Of a stretch of 8,280 nt of DNA, positions 1 to 6,126 are shown one piece after another. The stretch lies in contig CAMPJN010000156.1 in NCBI GenBank assembly GCA_946886875.1, forward strand, positions 1 to 8,280, in the 5' to 3' direction. The notes beneath the pieces were generated by a model, which did not search any database, was not told where the DNA came from, and saw only the letters and a program-made list of their open reading frames with translations. The position numbers were made by a program, and so were the translations under genes. Position 1 is the stretch's first letter. Every line of letters starts with the position of its first letter. This DNA is from an uncultured Pseudomonas sp. Lineage in GTDB: Bacteria; Pseudomonadota; Gammaproteobacteria; Pseudomonadales; Pseudomonadaceae.

Positions 1-60
1 CTTGCTCATGCAATCGGCGATAGAGGCAGTGATCATCAAATGTGCTCCGTCTTACAGTTA

Positions 61-97
61 GCCTGTGGATGCCCGTTTCTGGCCGGGCTACACAGGC
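61..97. repeat. Hairpin with REP-like core
   Basis: GCCTGTG (61-67) pairs with CACAGGC (91-97), and GCCCG (71-75) pairs with CGGGC (84-88), with small internal loops between the two stems. Read on the minus strand, the right half begins GTAGCCCGG, which is the same head as the REP elements at 502-533 and 7106-7126. It may be a degenerate member of that family. No T-run follows, so a terminator role is not supported. Confidence 0.5.
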
Positions 98-180
98 ATT
101 AGCAAGTTCCAGGCCCTTTTTGATAAAGGCTCTGGGAAAATGGGGGAAACGTGCGGGGAACAGCCAGGATTCACCTCGTT

Positions 181-197
181 CCCACGCTCCGCGTGGG
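181..197. repeat. Short perfect palindrome, probable dispersed repeat
   Basis: CCCACGC (181-187) and GCGTGGG (191-197) form a perfect 7-base stem around TCC. The flanking CTCGTT and the stem sequence match what I remember as a very frequent Pseudomonas intergenic palindrome, but a genome search is needed to confirm it. Confidence 0.5.
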
Positions 198-314
198 CGC
201 TGTTTTTTGATTTACCGGTAATTGAGCGCGATCTTTCAGGCGACGCCAAACGCCCCTTCAGGAGGCCGAACGCAATCTTTGTGTAGTGGGTTGAGCGGCA
301 TGGATGTCGCGAGA

Positions 315-346
315 GCCGCGATGGGCCATGGATGGCCCTTCGCGGC
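315..346. repeat. Long inverted repeat (15-base arms)
   Basis: Arms 315-329 and 332-346 are reverse complements at 14 of 15 positions. The outer part is GCCGCG/CGCGGC and the inner part GGGCCAT/ATGGCCC, with only GG between. A two-base loop is too tight for RNA, so in RNA the tip would open to a larger loop. The element is embedded in about 150 bases that resemble a dispersed Pseudomonas intergenic block. No function can be assigned. Confidence 0.55.
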
Positions 347-437
347 GTGCCCACGGAGCAATGATGGAGTGAGGGAAGTCGAGCGCAGCAAGACGGGGAC
401 GCCTAGTCACGGATGCAGGGGCAAAACCTTTTAGTTA

Positions 438-459
438 CTTTTGGGGCGACTGCCAAAAG
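438..459. repeat. Hairpin next to the REP pair
   Basis: CTTTTGG (438-444) and CCAAAAG (453-459) form a perfect 7-base stem around an 8-base loop. It sits four bases before the REP pair. It has no T-run of terminator type on the plus strand and is probably part of the same repeat cluster. Confidence 0.45.
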
Positions 460-462
460 CAC

Positions 463-533
463 GTAGCCTGGGTTGAGCGCAGCGATACCCAGGGCACCGA
501 TTCCCGGGTATCGCTGCGCTCAACCCGGGCTAC
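463..533. repeat. REP inverted pair (REPIN-like element)
   Basis: The left arm (463-494) begins GTAGCC. The right arm (502-533) is its reverse complement at 29 of 32 positions and ends GGCTAC, with a 7-base spacer. Each arm is itself a hairpin: CCTGGGT pairs with ACCCAGG on the left and CCCGGGT with ACCCGGG on the right. A GTAG head in front of an imperfect palindrome is the known hallmark of REPs mobilised by TnpA-REP/RAYT transposases, and a facing pair is the REPIN/BIME arrangement. The element lies 45 bases beyond the acetyltransferase stop, a usual REP position, where it could stabilise or end the transcript. Confidence 0.8.
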
Positions 534-578
534 CGTTGGGGTGGCTCTCATCTGCAAGGGACTGCAGTTGCCCAAGCC

Positions 579-1406
579 TCACTCGCCAGCGATCAACCGC
601 TCGATGGTCGAGCGCAACTCGGGATGCTCCGGCACCTGAATGGCGAACTCTTCCCGCAGCACATCAAGCACCGCATCGACATCCCGCAACTGCACGCGCT
701 CGCTGGCCTCGCCCATGCGATGGATGGCGAAGCTGCCGTTGTTCAGGGTCTTGCGTAGGTGCGGCCCGGTGCGGGCGACGATCATCTGGCCGAGGAATGG
801 CGAGTCCGGATGGGTGGACACGTACCAGCTGGCAACGCTGTAGTCGATCTCCGCCACCGCTTGCAGATCGAACACATACATCGCCCGCCACTCCTCGCCC
901 ACCAGCGCGCGCAAGGTGTAGCTGCCGTCGACCTGGGTGAGCCGGTAAGGCTCGTGCGGGGTGGCTTGCTGCGCTTCGCTGTCCAGCAGCAGCGGGCCGG
1001 TCGGCACCATGCCGCCGAAGCCCACATCGACGATGTAGCGCACCCCGTCGAGGGTCACCAGCACTATCATATGGGTGCGCGCGGTCTGTGCATCCTCCGG
1101 CCCGCCCATCACCACCCGCCCGGTCAGCCCGCGCGCCTCAAAGCCCAGCGCCTGCAACAACAGCAGAAACAGCTGGTTGAGTTCGAAGCAATAACCGCCG
1201 CGCCCCTGGCGCAGCAGCTTGTGCTGAATCGTCGCGGGGTCCACCGCAACCGGCGCGCGAAGCATCGATGACAGGGTTTCGAAGGGGAACTCGGCGGTGT
1301 GCCGCAATTGCAGTTCGCCCAGGGTTGCCAGGGTCGGTGGCGGTGCCGACGGGTAGCCCAGGCGCCCGAGGTAGCTTTGCAGATCCAGAGTAAAGGGCTC
1401 GCTCAT
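579..1406 (-). CDS. Arylamine N-acetyltransferase
   Basis: This 275-residue protein transfers an acetyl group from acetyl-CoA to arylamines, hydrazines or arylhydroxylamines by a ping-pong mechanism in the cytosol. The whole NAT fold is present at normal bacterial length. The Cys-His-Asp triad can be read as C73 in RGGYCFELN, H112 in RTHMIV and D127 in IVDVGFGG, all in the family's conserved surroundings. The N-terminal part (residues 1-65) contains the typical HTAEFPFETL segment. The start at 1406 is supported by AAGGAG at 1415-1420, eight bases upstream. It appears to be a single-gene unit, divergent from the DNase I-fold gene and followed by a REP pair. The natural substrate cannot be read from sequence. 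In other bacteria these enzymes act in xenobiotic detoxification or, in specialised relatives, in amide formation during natural-product synthesis. Confidence 0.93.
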   Translation of the reverse strand: MSEPFTLDLQSYLGRLGYPSAPPPTLATLGELQLRHTAEFPFETLSSMLRAPVAVDPATIQHKLLRQGRGGYCFELNQLFLLLLQALGFEARGLTGRVVMGGPEDAQTARTHMIVLVTLDGVRYIVDVGFGGMVPTGPLLLDSEAQQATPHEPYRLTQVDGSYTLRALVGEEWRAMYVFDLQAVAEIDYSVASWYVSTHPDSPFLGQMIVARTGPHLRKTLNNGSFAIHRMGEASERVQLRDVDAVLDVLREEFAIQVPEHPELRSTIERLIAGE

Positions 1407-1618
1407 CGTTGTTGCTCCTTGCTCACATGCGCATCGCCTAACAGAAAGCCCTGACTGATAGACGAATCAGCGGCGCCGAACAAGACAATGACGAATGAAA
1501 GTCCCGCCTATTGATCCCGAGCAAAGTTGCTACGCTTGAACGCTTACCCGGCGGCACGCACGAGGTGCGGGGGTGAGGAGGCGTTACGGAGCGTGAATAA
1601 TTACGGGAAGGACCGAGC
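1407..1618. promoter_or_regulatory. Divergent intergenic region, acetyltransferase/DNase I-fold gene
   Basis: These 212 bases must hold the promoters of both divergent genes. I see an inverted repeat CTGAT (1455-1459), six bases, ATCAG (1466-1470), which could be an operator. A short stem CGCAC/GTGCG lies at 1557-1569, and GACGAAT occurs twice (1461-1467 and 1490-1496). No pair of -35 and -10 boxes is good enough to call. Confidence 0.35.
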
Positions 1619-2587
1619 ATGCCAACCGTCAAAATACTGATGTGGAACACCCAACACCTCAACAACCAGAATGTACGCAAGCCCATGAGCGAGGCTTACG
1701 AGGAAAAGCTGGATGCCTTGACCAGCACCCTGGTCGCGTTGAAACCCGAGATTCTCGCACTGTTCGAAGTCGGCACCACCGGCAACCCGAACTTGCGACT
1801 GGTGAGCGATCTGAAAGGGGCTTACACGCTGAAGGCGTCCCTGAGCCAGGAAGGCGGCTTGCGCAAGAGTACGACCCTGGGCTCCATGGTGTTTGTCAGA
1901 GACGATGTAGCGGATAAATTCTCGGAAAAATTCGAGCTGCCACTCGGCGACGAGGCCATACGCGCCACGCTGCTGTTGAGCGATAACGAGGACAACCTTT
2001 TCGCCTTCTGCCACGCCAATGCCTCATACAAAGCGGCAGCCCAGGTACGGGAGGACATTCTCCTGCTCGGCCAGCTACAGGGCCAGGGCAAAATCAAAAG
2101 GCTGATCTTCTTCGGCGGCGACCTGAATACCGAAGCCAGCACTGCCGCGGATGCCTTCACCCTCAAGCCCAGCAATGAAAAAATGCTGCGCTGCACGCCA
2201 GGGGACGCCGGTTTCACCCATATTTCCGTGCGCACCTCACTGTCCCTGGCGAAAAAACTCTATGCCGAGGAGAAAAGAAACGCCTATGGCGGGGTGCAGA
2301 TGAGCGAGAGCGAATACGTAAACTCCTGCATGGGCAGCGACGTCGCGTTCGGCGACCTCGCCGTACCGTCGCTGCTGGACTACGCCTATATCAATGAACT
2401 CTGCGAATCGAAGTCCATCTGCCATGCCTCCGTCGCGGTGAAAACACTTACGGGTGAGTCGGGCACGCTCAAATCCGTCCACCACTTCAAACCGAACGAG
2501 GTATACAACGTCGTCGAGCGGGTATACCTGAGCAAGGTGCTACGCAGCGACCATTTCCCGGTCGCCTATATGATCAAATATCCCTGA
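1619..2587 (+). CDS. Endonuclease/exonuclease/phosphatase-family (DNase I-fold) protein
   Basis: This is a 322-residue protein of the metal-dependent DNase I-like superfamily, whose members cleave phosphodiester or phosphomonoester bonds in DNA, RNA, lipids or nucleotides. The motifs appear in the family order: N10 in ILMWNTQHL, the metal-binding E50 in ALFEV, H132 in FCHANAS, D168 and N170 in GGDLNT, D254 in LLDYAYI, and D311-H312 in RSDHFPV. The catalytic set is therefore complete. The segment of about residues 175-250 between GDLN and DYAYI is long and I do not recognise it. There is no signal peptide or membrane segment, so it is probably cytosolic. GGGAAGGA (1605-1612) is a good ribosome site for the ATG at 1619. 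It stands alone, divergent from the acetyltransferase, with a REP 10 bases after its stop. The substrate is unknown: nuclease, phosphatase or phosphodiesterase are all open. Confidence 0.8.
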   Translation: MPTVKILMWNTQHLNNQNVRKPMSEAYEEKLDALTSTLVALKPEILALFEVGTTGNPNLRLVSDLKGAYTLKASLSQEGGLRKSTTLGSMVFVRDDVADKFSEKFELPLGDEAIRATLLLSDNEDNLFAFCHANASYKAAAQVREDILLLGQLQGQGKIKRLIFFGGDLNTEASTAADAFTLKPSNEKMLRCTPGDAGFTHISVRTSLSLAKKLYAEEKRNAYGGVQMSESEYVNSCMGSDVAFGDLAVPSLLDYAYINELCESKSICHASVAVKTLTGESGTLKSVHHFKPNEVYNVVERVYLSKVLRSDHFPVAYMIKYP

Positions 2588-2597
2588 GGGCCAGCAG

Positions 2598-2629
2598 GTA
2601 GCCTGGGTTGAGCGCAGCGATACCCAGGG
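2598..2629 (+). repeat. Solitary REP element
   Basis: These 32 bases are identical to 463-494: GTAGCC head, CCTGGGT stem, 13-base centre, ACCCAGG stem, GGG end. Identity stops exactly at both ends (the flanking bases differ), so this is a defined unit. It lies 10 bases after the DNase I-fold gene stop and has no facing partner here. Confidence 0.8.
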
Positions 2630-2672
2630 AAATTGCGAGAATCACCCCATCCTACGGGGATAGATCAAACAA

Positions 2673-2698
2673 AAAGGCCAGTCTCTCGACTGGCCTTT
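2673..2698. terminator. Rho-independent terminator, mainly for bauC, possibly bidirectional
   Basis: AAAGGCCAGTC (2673-2683) and GACTGGCCTTT (2688-2698) make a perfect 11-base stem with loop TCTC. On the minus strand the stem runs into five T bases in all outside the GC core (TTTTT) and then GTTTG, 22 bases after the bauC stop. On the plus strand the stem's TTT is followed by GGTTTT, a weaker tract that could also stop transcripts from the DNase I-fold gene. Confidence 0.88.
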
Positions 2699-2720
2699 GG
2701 TTTTACCGCCCTACCCGCGC

Positions 2721-4217
2721 TTAGCCGTTGCTGGGGAACGCAAACTGCGCAGCTTCGTGGGAGGCGCGTTGCGGCCAGCGCTGGGTGATGGCCTTTTTGC
2801 GGGTGTAGAAGCGTACGCCGTCCGGGCCGTAGGCATGCAGGTCGCCGAACAGCGAGCGCTTCCAGCCGCCGAAGCTGTGGTAGGCCACAGGCACCGGCAG
2901 GGGCACGTTGACGCCGACCATGCCGACTTCGATCTCGTCGCAGAACAAGCGAGCGGATTCGCCGTCGCGGGTGAAGATGCAGGTGCCGTTGCCGTATTCG
3001 TGGTCGTTGATCAACTGCATGGCGTCTTCCAGGCTGTTGACGCGGACGATGCACAGCACCGGGCCGAAGATTTCGTCGGTGTAGATGCTCATTTCCGGGG
3101 TGACCATGTCGAACAGCGTACCGCCGACGAAGAAGCCGTTTTCGTTGCCGGCCACCACCAGGTCGCGGCCGTCGACCACCAGGTTGGCGCCCTGGGCCAC
3201 GCCTGCGTCGATATAGCCTTTGACCTTGTCCCGCGCCGCGCCTGTGACCAGCGGGCCCATATCCAAGCCACAGGAAGTGCCGGCGCCGATTTTCAGGCCT
3301 TTGATCTGCGGGATCAGCTTCTGCACCAAGGCATCGGCGATCTGATCACCTACGCACACGGCCACCGAGATGGCCATGCAACGCTCGCCGCAGGACCCGT
3401 AGGCCGCGCCCATCAGCGCGCTGACGGCATTGTCCAGGTCGGCATCGGGCATCAGCACTGCGTGGTTTTTCGCGCCGCCCAACGCCTGCACGCGCTTACC
3501 GCGCTTGGTGCCTTCGCTGTAGATGTATTCGGCGATCGGCGTGGAGCCGACGAAGCTCAGGGCTTTGACTTCCGGCGCTTCGATCAAGCCGTCGACCGCT
3601 TCCTTGTCGCCGTGCACGACGTTGAGCACGCCTTTCGGCAGGCCGGCTTCGAGCAGCAGTTCGGCGATATACAGGGTGGAGCTGGGGTCGCGCTCGGATG
3701 GTTTCAGAATGAAGCAGTTGCCGCAGACGATGGCCAGCGGGTACATCCACAGCGGCACCATGGCCGGGAAGTTGAACGGGGTGATGCCAGCGACTACGCC
3801 GATCGGCTGGAAGTCGCTCCAGGCATCGATATTCGGGCCGACGTTGCGGCTGTATTCGCCCTTGAGGATTTCCGGAGCGGCGCAGGCGAATTCGACGTTT
3901 TCGATGCCGCGCTTGAGTTCGCCGGCGGCGTCTTCCAGGGTTTTGCCGTGTTCTTCGCTGATCAGCTGGGCGATAGCGCCTTCGTGCTGCTCGAGCAGTT
4001 GCTTAAAGCGGAACATCACCTGGGCGCGCTTGGCCGCCGGGGTGTTGCGCCAGGCCGGGAACGCGGCTTTGGCCGAGTCGATGGCCAGTTGCAGGGTAGC
4101 GCGGTCGGCCAGGGCGACCTGCTTGCTGACTGCGCCGGTGGACGGGTTGAACACGTCTGCGGTGCGGCCGGTGCCGGCGATGCGCTCGCCGTGGATCAGG
4201 TGGGTGACAAGGCTCAT
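2721..4217 (-). CDS. bauC: CoA-acylating malonate/methylmalonate-semialdehyde dehydrogenase
   Basis: This 498-residue aldehyde dehydrogenase converts malonate semialdehyde, CoA and NAD+ to acetyl-CoA, CO2 and NADH, the last step of beta-alanine breakdown. Homologues (MmsA) also take methylmalonate semialdehyde from valine or inositol. N149 lies in TPFNFP, the nucleophile C280 in CGERCMAIS, and E382 in DEIFGP. A245 replaces the general-base Glu of ordinary hydrolytic ALDHs (QALGG instead of xELGG), as expected for the CoA-dependent class. The frame is open to 4283, but I place the start at 4217 because GGAGT lies at 4223-4227 and the family starts with a residue pattern like MSLVTHLIHGE. It lies 105 bases after bauB and ends at a terminator. 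The bau context favours bauC over a valine-pathway mmsA. Confidence 0.92.
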   Translation of the reverse strand: MSLVTHLIHGERIAGTGRTADVFNPSTGAVSKQVALADRATLQLAIDSAKAAFPAWRNTPAAKRAQVMFRFKQLLEQHEGAIAQLISEEHGKTLEDAAGELKRGIENVEFACAAPEILKGEYSRNVGPNIDAWSDFQPIGVVAGITPFNFPAMVPLWMYPLAIVCGNCFILKPSERDPSSTLYIAELLLEAGLPKGVLNVVHGDKEAVDGLIEAPEVKALSFVGSTPIAEYIYSEGTKRGKRVQALGGAKNHAVLMPDADLDNAVSALMGAAYGSCGERCMAISVAVCVGDQIADALVQKLIPQIKGLKIGAGTSCGLDMGPLVTGAARDKVKGYIDAGVAQGANLVVDGRDLVVAGNENGFFVGGTLFDMVTPEMSIYTDEIFGPVLCIVRVNSLEDAMQLINDHEYGNGTCIFTRDGESARLFCDEIEVGMVGVNVPLPVPVAYHSFGGWKRSLFGDLHAYGPDGVRFYTRKKAITQRWPQRASHEAAQFAFPSNG

Positions 4218-4222
4218 AAATA

Positions 4223-4227
4223 ACTCC
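4223..4227 (-). promoter_or_regulatory. Ribosome binding site deciding the bauC start
   Basis: GGAGT on the minus strand, five bases before the ATG at 4217. It supports the shorter start over the in-frame ATG at 4283, which lies inside the repeat region and adds a tail of 22 residues untypical of the family. Confidence 0.75.
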
Positions 4228-4275
4228 GTTAGCGAATTCTGTTGGGTGAATCTGGTGGGGACGGTGGTGACTTCG

Positions 4276-4313
4276 CCCCTCACCCCGACCCTCTCCCCAA
4301 AGGGGCGAGGGGG
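4276..4313. repeat. GC-rich palindromic repeat between bauB and bauC
   Basis: The core is a hairpin at 4289-4311: CCCC (4295-4298) pairs with GGGG (4302-4305) around AAA, then after one T/C mismatch CCTC pairs with GAGG and one more C-G pair closes it. An extra CCCCTCACCCC precedes it. I remember nearly the same string as a common intergenic repeat in Pseudomonas and other proteobacteria. Inside an operon it could stabilise or partly end the bauAB message, separating BauC levels from BauAB. Confidence 0.6.
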
Positions 4314-4322
4314 ACTATCACC

Positions 4323-4610
4323 CTAGGGTTTGATTTCGGTTTCGACGAACACGATCTCGTGGTCGCTGGCATTGATTACGTTATGCTCGACACCGGCCTG
4401 GCGGTAGTAGGCCTGCCCGGCCTTGAGCTCGGCGTACTTGTCGCCCTGCGGGGTTTCCAGCAGCAGGGTGCCATCGGTCATAGGCACCACCACATAGTCG
4501 TAACCGTGACAGTGGCGGCCGGTTTCGGCGCCGGGGGCGAAGCGCCACTCGGTGACTATCACCTGCGGGTTATTCACCTGCACGCTGGCCACCGCTTGCG
4601 CTCGGCTCAT
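4323..4610 (-). CDS. bauB: Small cupin, beta-alanine degradation protein BauB
   Basis: This is a 95-residue single-domain cupin. Its place between bauA and bauC matches PA0131 (bauB) of P. aeruginosa, part of the beta-alanine operon but without an established reaction as far as I know. Cupin motif 1 is seen as G27, H33, H35 and G47, but the usual Glu is missing: the slot is V40, or Y39 by the alternative spacing, with D38 nearby. Motif 2 is G65, G73, H76 and N80, with Q71 in place of Pro. H33, H35 and H76 could bind a metal. Its ATG at 4610 shares one base with the bauA stop (TGATG), and no strong ribosome site precedes it, so it is probably translationally coupled to bauA. The frame is open to 4739, but that extension is antisense-like Arg-rich sequence overlapping bauA and is rejected. 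Confidence 0.87.
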   Translation of the reverse strand: MSRAQAVASVQVNNPQVIVTEWRFAPGAETGRHCHGYDYVVVPMTDGTLLLETPQGDKYAELKAGQAYYRQAGVEHNVINASDHEIVFVETEIKP

Positions 4611-5956
4611 CAATCGAGGCTCTGCAGGGCGTCGCCGACGGCGCTGAACACACGGTCGAGGTCTTCCATCTTGGCGTTGAAGGTTGGCCCGAACTGCAGG
4701 CAGTCGCCGCCGAAGCGTACGTAGAAACCGGCCTTCCACAGGGCGATACCGGCTTCGTAGGGGCGCACCACCGGGTCGCCGTCGCGCGGCGCCAGCTGGA
4801 TGGCGCCGGCCAGGCCGCAGTTGCGGATATCGACGATGTGTTTGCCGCCTTTAAGGCCATGCAGGGCCGCGCCGAATTTAGGCGCCAGCTCGGCGGATTG
4901 CTGCAGCAGGCTCTCGCGCTTGAGCAATTCCAGCGAGGCCAGACCGGCGGCGCAGGCCACCGGGTGGGCCGAGTAGGTGTAGCCGTGGGCGAACTCGACC
5001 ATATGCTCGGGCGTGGCCTGCCGCATAAAGGTGTTGTAGATCTCGCTGGAGGCGATGACCGCACCCAGTGGAATGGCGCCGTTGGTGATCTGCTTGGCGG
5101 CGTTGATGATGTCCGGGGTGACGCCGAAATATTCGGCGCCGCTCCATTTGCCCATACGGCCAAACGCGGTGATCACTTCGTCGAAGATCAGCAGGATGTT
5201 GTGCTGGGTGCAGATCTCGCGCAGGCGTTGCAGGTAGCCCTCGGGCGGCACTATGACGCCGGCGGAGCCGGACATCGGCTCGACTATCACCGCAGCGATA
5301 TTCGAGGCGTCGTGCAGCTCGATTAGTTTGAGCAGTTCGTTGGCCAGCTCGACGCCGCCGGTCGCGGCCATACCATTGGTATAAGCCAGGTGCGGCTGCA
5401 GGGTGTGCGGCAGGTGATCGGCATCCATCAACTGGCCGAACATTTTACGGTTGCCACCCATGCCGCCGAGGCTGGTGCCGGCGATATTGACGCCGTGGTA
5501 ACCACGGGCGCGGCCGATAAATTTGGTCTTGGCCGGCTGGCCTTTCAGGCGCCAGTAAGCCTTGACCATTTTCACCGCGGTGTCGGCGCACTCGGAGCCG
5601 GAGCCGGTGAAGAACACGTGGTTGAGGTCGCCAGGCATCAGGTCGGCCATCTGCTCGGCCAGCTGGAAGGACAGCGCATGGCCGTACTGGAAACCCGGCG
5701 AGTAATCCAGGGTGCCGAGCTGTTTGGCCACGGCGTCCTGGATTTCCTTGCGCGAATGGCCGGCGCCGCAGGTCCACAGGCCGGACAGGCTGTCATAGAC
5801 GCGACGGCCCTGGTCGTCGATCAGCCAGCTGCCTTCGGCACCGACGATCAAACGCGGGTCGCGCTGGAAGCTGCGGTTGGCGGTGAAGGGCATCCAGTGG
5901 GCATCCAGCTTGAGCTGGCTGGCCAGGGACGGAGTGGCGCTCTGCGGCATGTTCAT
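4610..5956 (-). CDS. bauA: Beta-alanine:pyruvate transaminase (omega-amino acid aminotransferase)
   Basis: This 448-residue PLP enzyme (class III aminotransferase fold) converts beta-alanine and pyruvate to malonate semialdehyde and L-alanine. It closely matches my memory of PA0132, including the blocks DSLSGLWTCGAGHSRKEIQ and FTGSGSECADT. The phosphate-binding GSGSE is at 118-122, Y153 stacks on PLP in RGYHG, D259 is in IFDEV, and the Schiff-base lysine is K288 in AAKQITNGA. The frame extends to 5971. I choose 5956 because GAGG at 5964-5967 is seven bases upstream. A second in-frame ATG at 5950 is possible but poorly spaced. It is first in the bauAB pair and divergent from bauR. Close relatives often accept several omega-amino acids and amines, so the substrate range may be wider than beta-alanine. 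Confidence 0.94.
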   Translation of the reverse strand: MNMPQSATPSLASQLKLDAHWMPFTANRSFQRDPRLIVGAEGSWLIDDQGRRVYDSLSGLWTCGAGHSRKEIQDAVAKQLGTLDYSPGFQYGHALSFQLAEQMADLMPGDLNHVFFTGSGSECADTAVKMVKAYWRLKGQPAKTKFIGRARGYHGVNIAGTSLGGMGGNRKMFGQLMDADHLPHTLQPHLAYTNGMAATGGVELANELLKLIELHDASNIAAVIVEPMSGSAGVIVPPEGYLQRLREICTQHNILLIFDEVITAFGRMGKWSGAEYFGVTPDIINAAKQITNGAIPLGAVIASSEIYNTFMRQATPEHMVEFAHGYTYSAHPVACAAGLASLELLKRESLLQQSAELAPKFGAALHGLKGGKHIVDIRNCGLAGAIQLAPRDGDPVVRPYEAGIALWKAGFYVRFGGDCLQFGPTFNAKMEDLDRVFSAVGDALQSLD

Positions 5957-5963
5957 GGTGCGG

Positions 5964-5967
5964 CCTC
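5964..5967 (-). promoter_or_regulatory. Ribosome binding site deciding the bauA start
   Basis: GAGG on the minus strand, seven bases before the ATG at 5956 and overlapping the region just downstream of the alternative ATG at 5971. It favours the MNMPQS start. Confidence 0.65.
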
Positions 5968-5983
5968 GCATGTGGGCGACTTG

Positions 5984-6011
5984 ATTATTTTGTGGCAGGG
6001 CTGGGCTGCAA
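5984..6011 (-). promoter_or_regulatory. Candidate sigma-70 promoter of bauA
   Basis: On the minus strand TTGCAG (6006-6011) and AATAAT (5984-5989) are separated by 16 bases. The -10 box matches consensus at five of six positions, the -35 at three. This would give a short leader of about 20 bases. A weak -35 is usual for LysR-activated promoters, but the call is tentative. Confidence 0.3.
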
Positions 6012-6022
6012 TCCCACCCAGC
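6000..6022. promoter_or_regulatory. Inverted repeat over the putative bauA -35 region
   Basis: GCTGGG (6000-6005) and CCCAGC (6017-6022) are perfect 6-base arms around 11 bases. The repeat overlaps the candidate -35 box, so it could be a site for BauR or another regulator. It could also simply be a leader hairpin if transcription starts further upstream. Confidence 0.3.
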
Positions 6023-6090
6023 AAAAACGAATCTGTTGCTGGCAAAGGTGCCACGGGCATACAGTCAGTAAAAGCACACTCTTCTTATCC

Positions 6091-6109
6091 TTAGTTAACC
6101 ACTCACTAA
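6091..6109. promoter_or_regulatory. Putative BauR (LysR-type) operator
   Basis: TTAGT (6091-6095) and ACTAA (6105-6109) are perfect arms around nine bases, an interrupted dyad of the size LysR-type regulators bind. It lies 17 bases before the bauR start, where binding would repress bauR. It is not a strict T-N11-A site at its centre. Confidence 0.4.
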
Positions 6110-6126
6110 ACAATGAGCAGTAAACC

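Larger units (their letters stand above)
1..578. other. Gene-free, palindrome-dense intergenic stretch
   Basis: I see no credible gene in these 578 bases. The small open frames (for example 65-286 and 222-434) have no ribosome site or recognisable domain, and they run through palindromes. What the stretch does hold is a series of inverted repeats: 61-97, a weaker one at 109-135 (CCTTT/AAAGG flanked by CCAG/CTGG), 181-197, 315-346, 438-459 and the REP pair 463-533. From memory, segments such as 174-197 and about 300-460 resemble sequences dispersed in many Pseudomonas genomes. That is recollection and was not checked. Bases 1-55 show nothing I can name. Confidence 0.7.

Noticed and set aside
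222..434. 70-codon frame in the left spacer as a real small gene
   Set aside because: It runs straight through the 315-346 inverted repeat, has no convincing ribosome site, and resembles translations of dispersed intergenic repeats.
579..2587. Acetyltransferase and DNase I-fold gene as a toxin-antitoxin or defence pair
   Set aside because: They are divergent, have separate promoters, and neither shows a toxin, immunity or defence domain. Proximity alone does not support it.
463..2629. Two identical 32-base repeats as a CRISPR remnant
   Set aside because: They are about 2.1 kb apart with genes between, and each is a GTAG-headed REP palindrome. There are no regular spacers and no cas genes.
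2697..4223. Long open frame (508 codons) on the plus strand
   Set aside because: It lies antisense to bauC, which has a full dehydrogenase fold and active site. Long antisense frames are expected in GC-rich codons, and the translation has no recognisable domain.
4611..4739. Longer start for the cupin at 4739
   Set aside because: The extra 43 residues overlap bauA, are Arg-rich and have no cupin similarity. The ATG at 4610 overlapping the bauA stop is typical of coupled genes.
4570..5163. 197-codon minus-strand frame
   Set aside because: Same strand as bauA in another frame, Arg/Ser/Pro-rich, with no ribosome site. bauA itself is unambiguous here.
6042..6058. Sigma-54 promoter for bauA (TGGCAC on the minus strand)
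   Set aside because: The GG and GC elements are 11 bases apart instead of the strict 10, and the TTGC element is at the wrong spacing.
5390..6094. 234-codon plus-strand frame
   Set aside because: Antisense to bauA and running into its promoter region, with low-complexity Ala/Gly/His-rich translation. A shadow frame.
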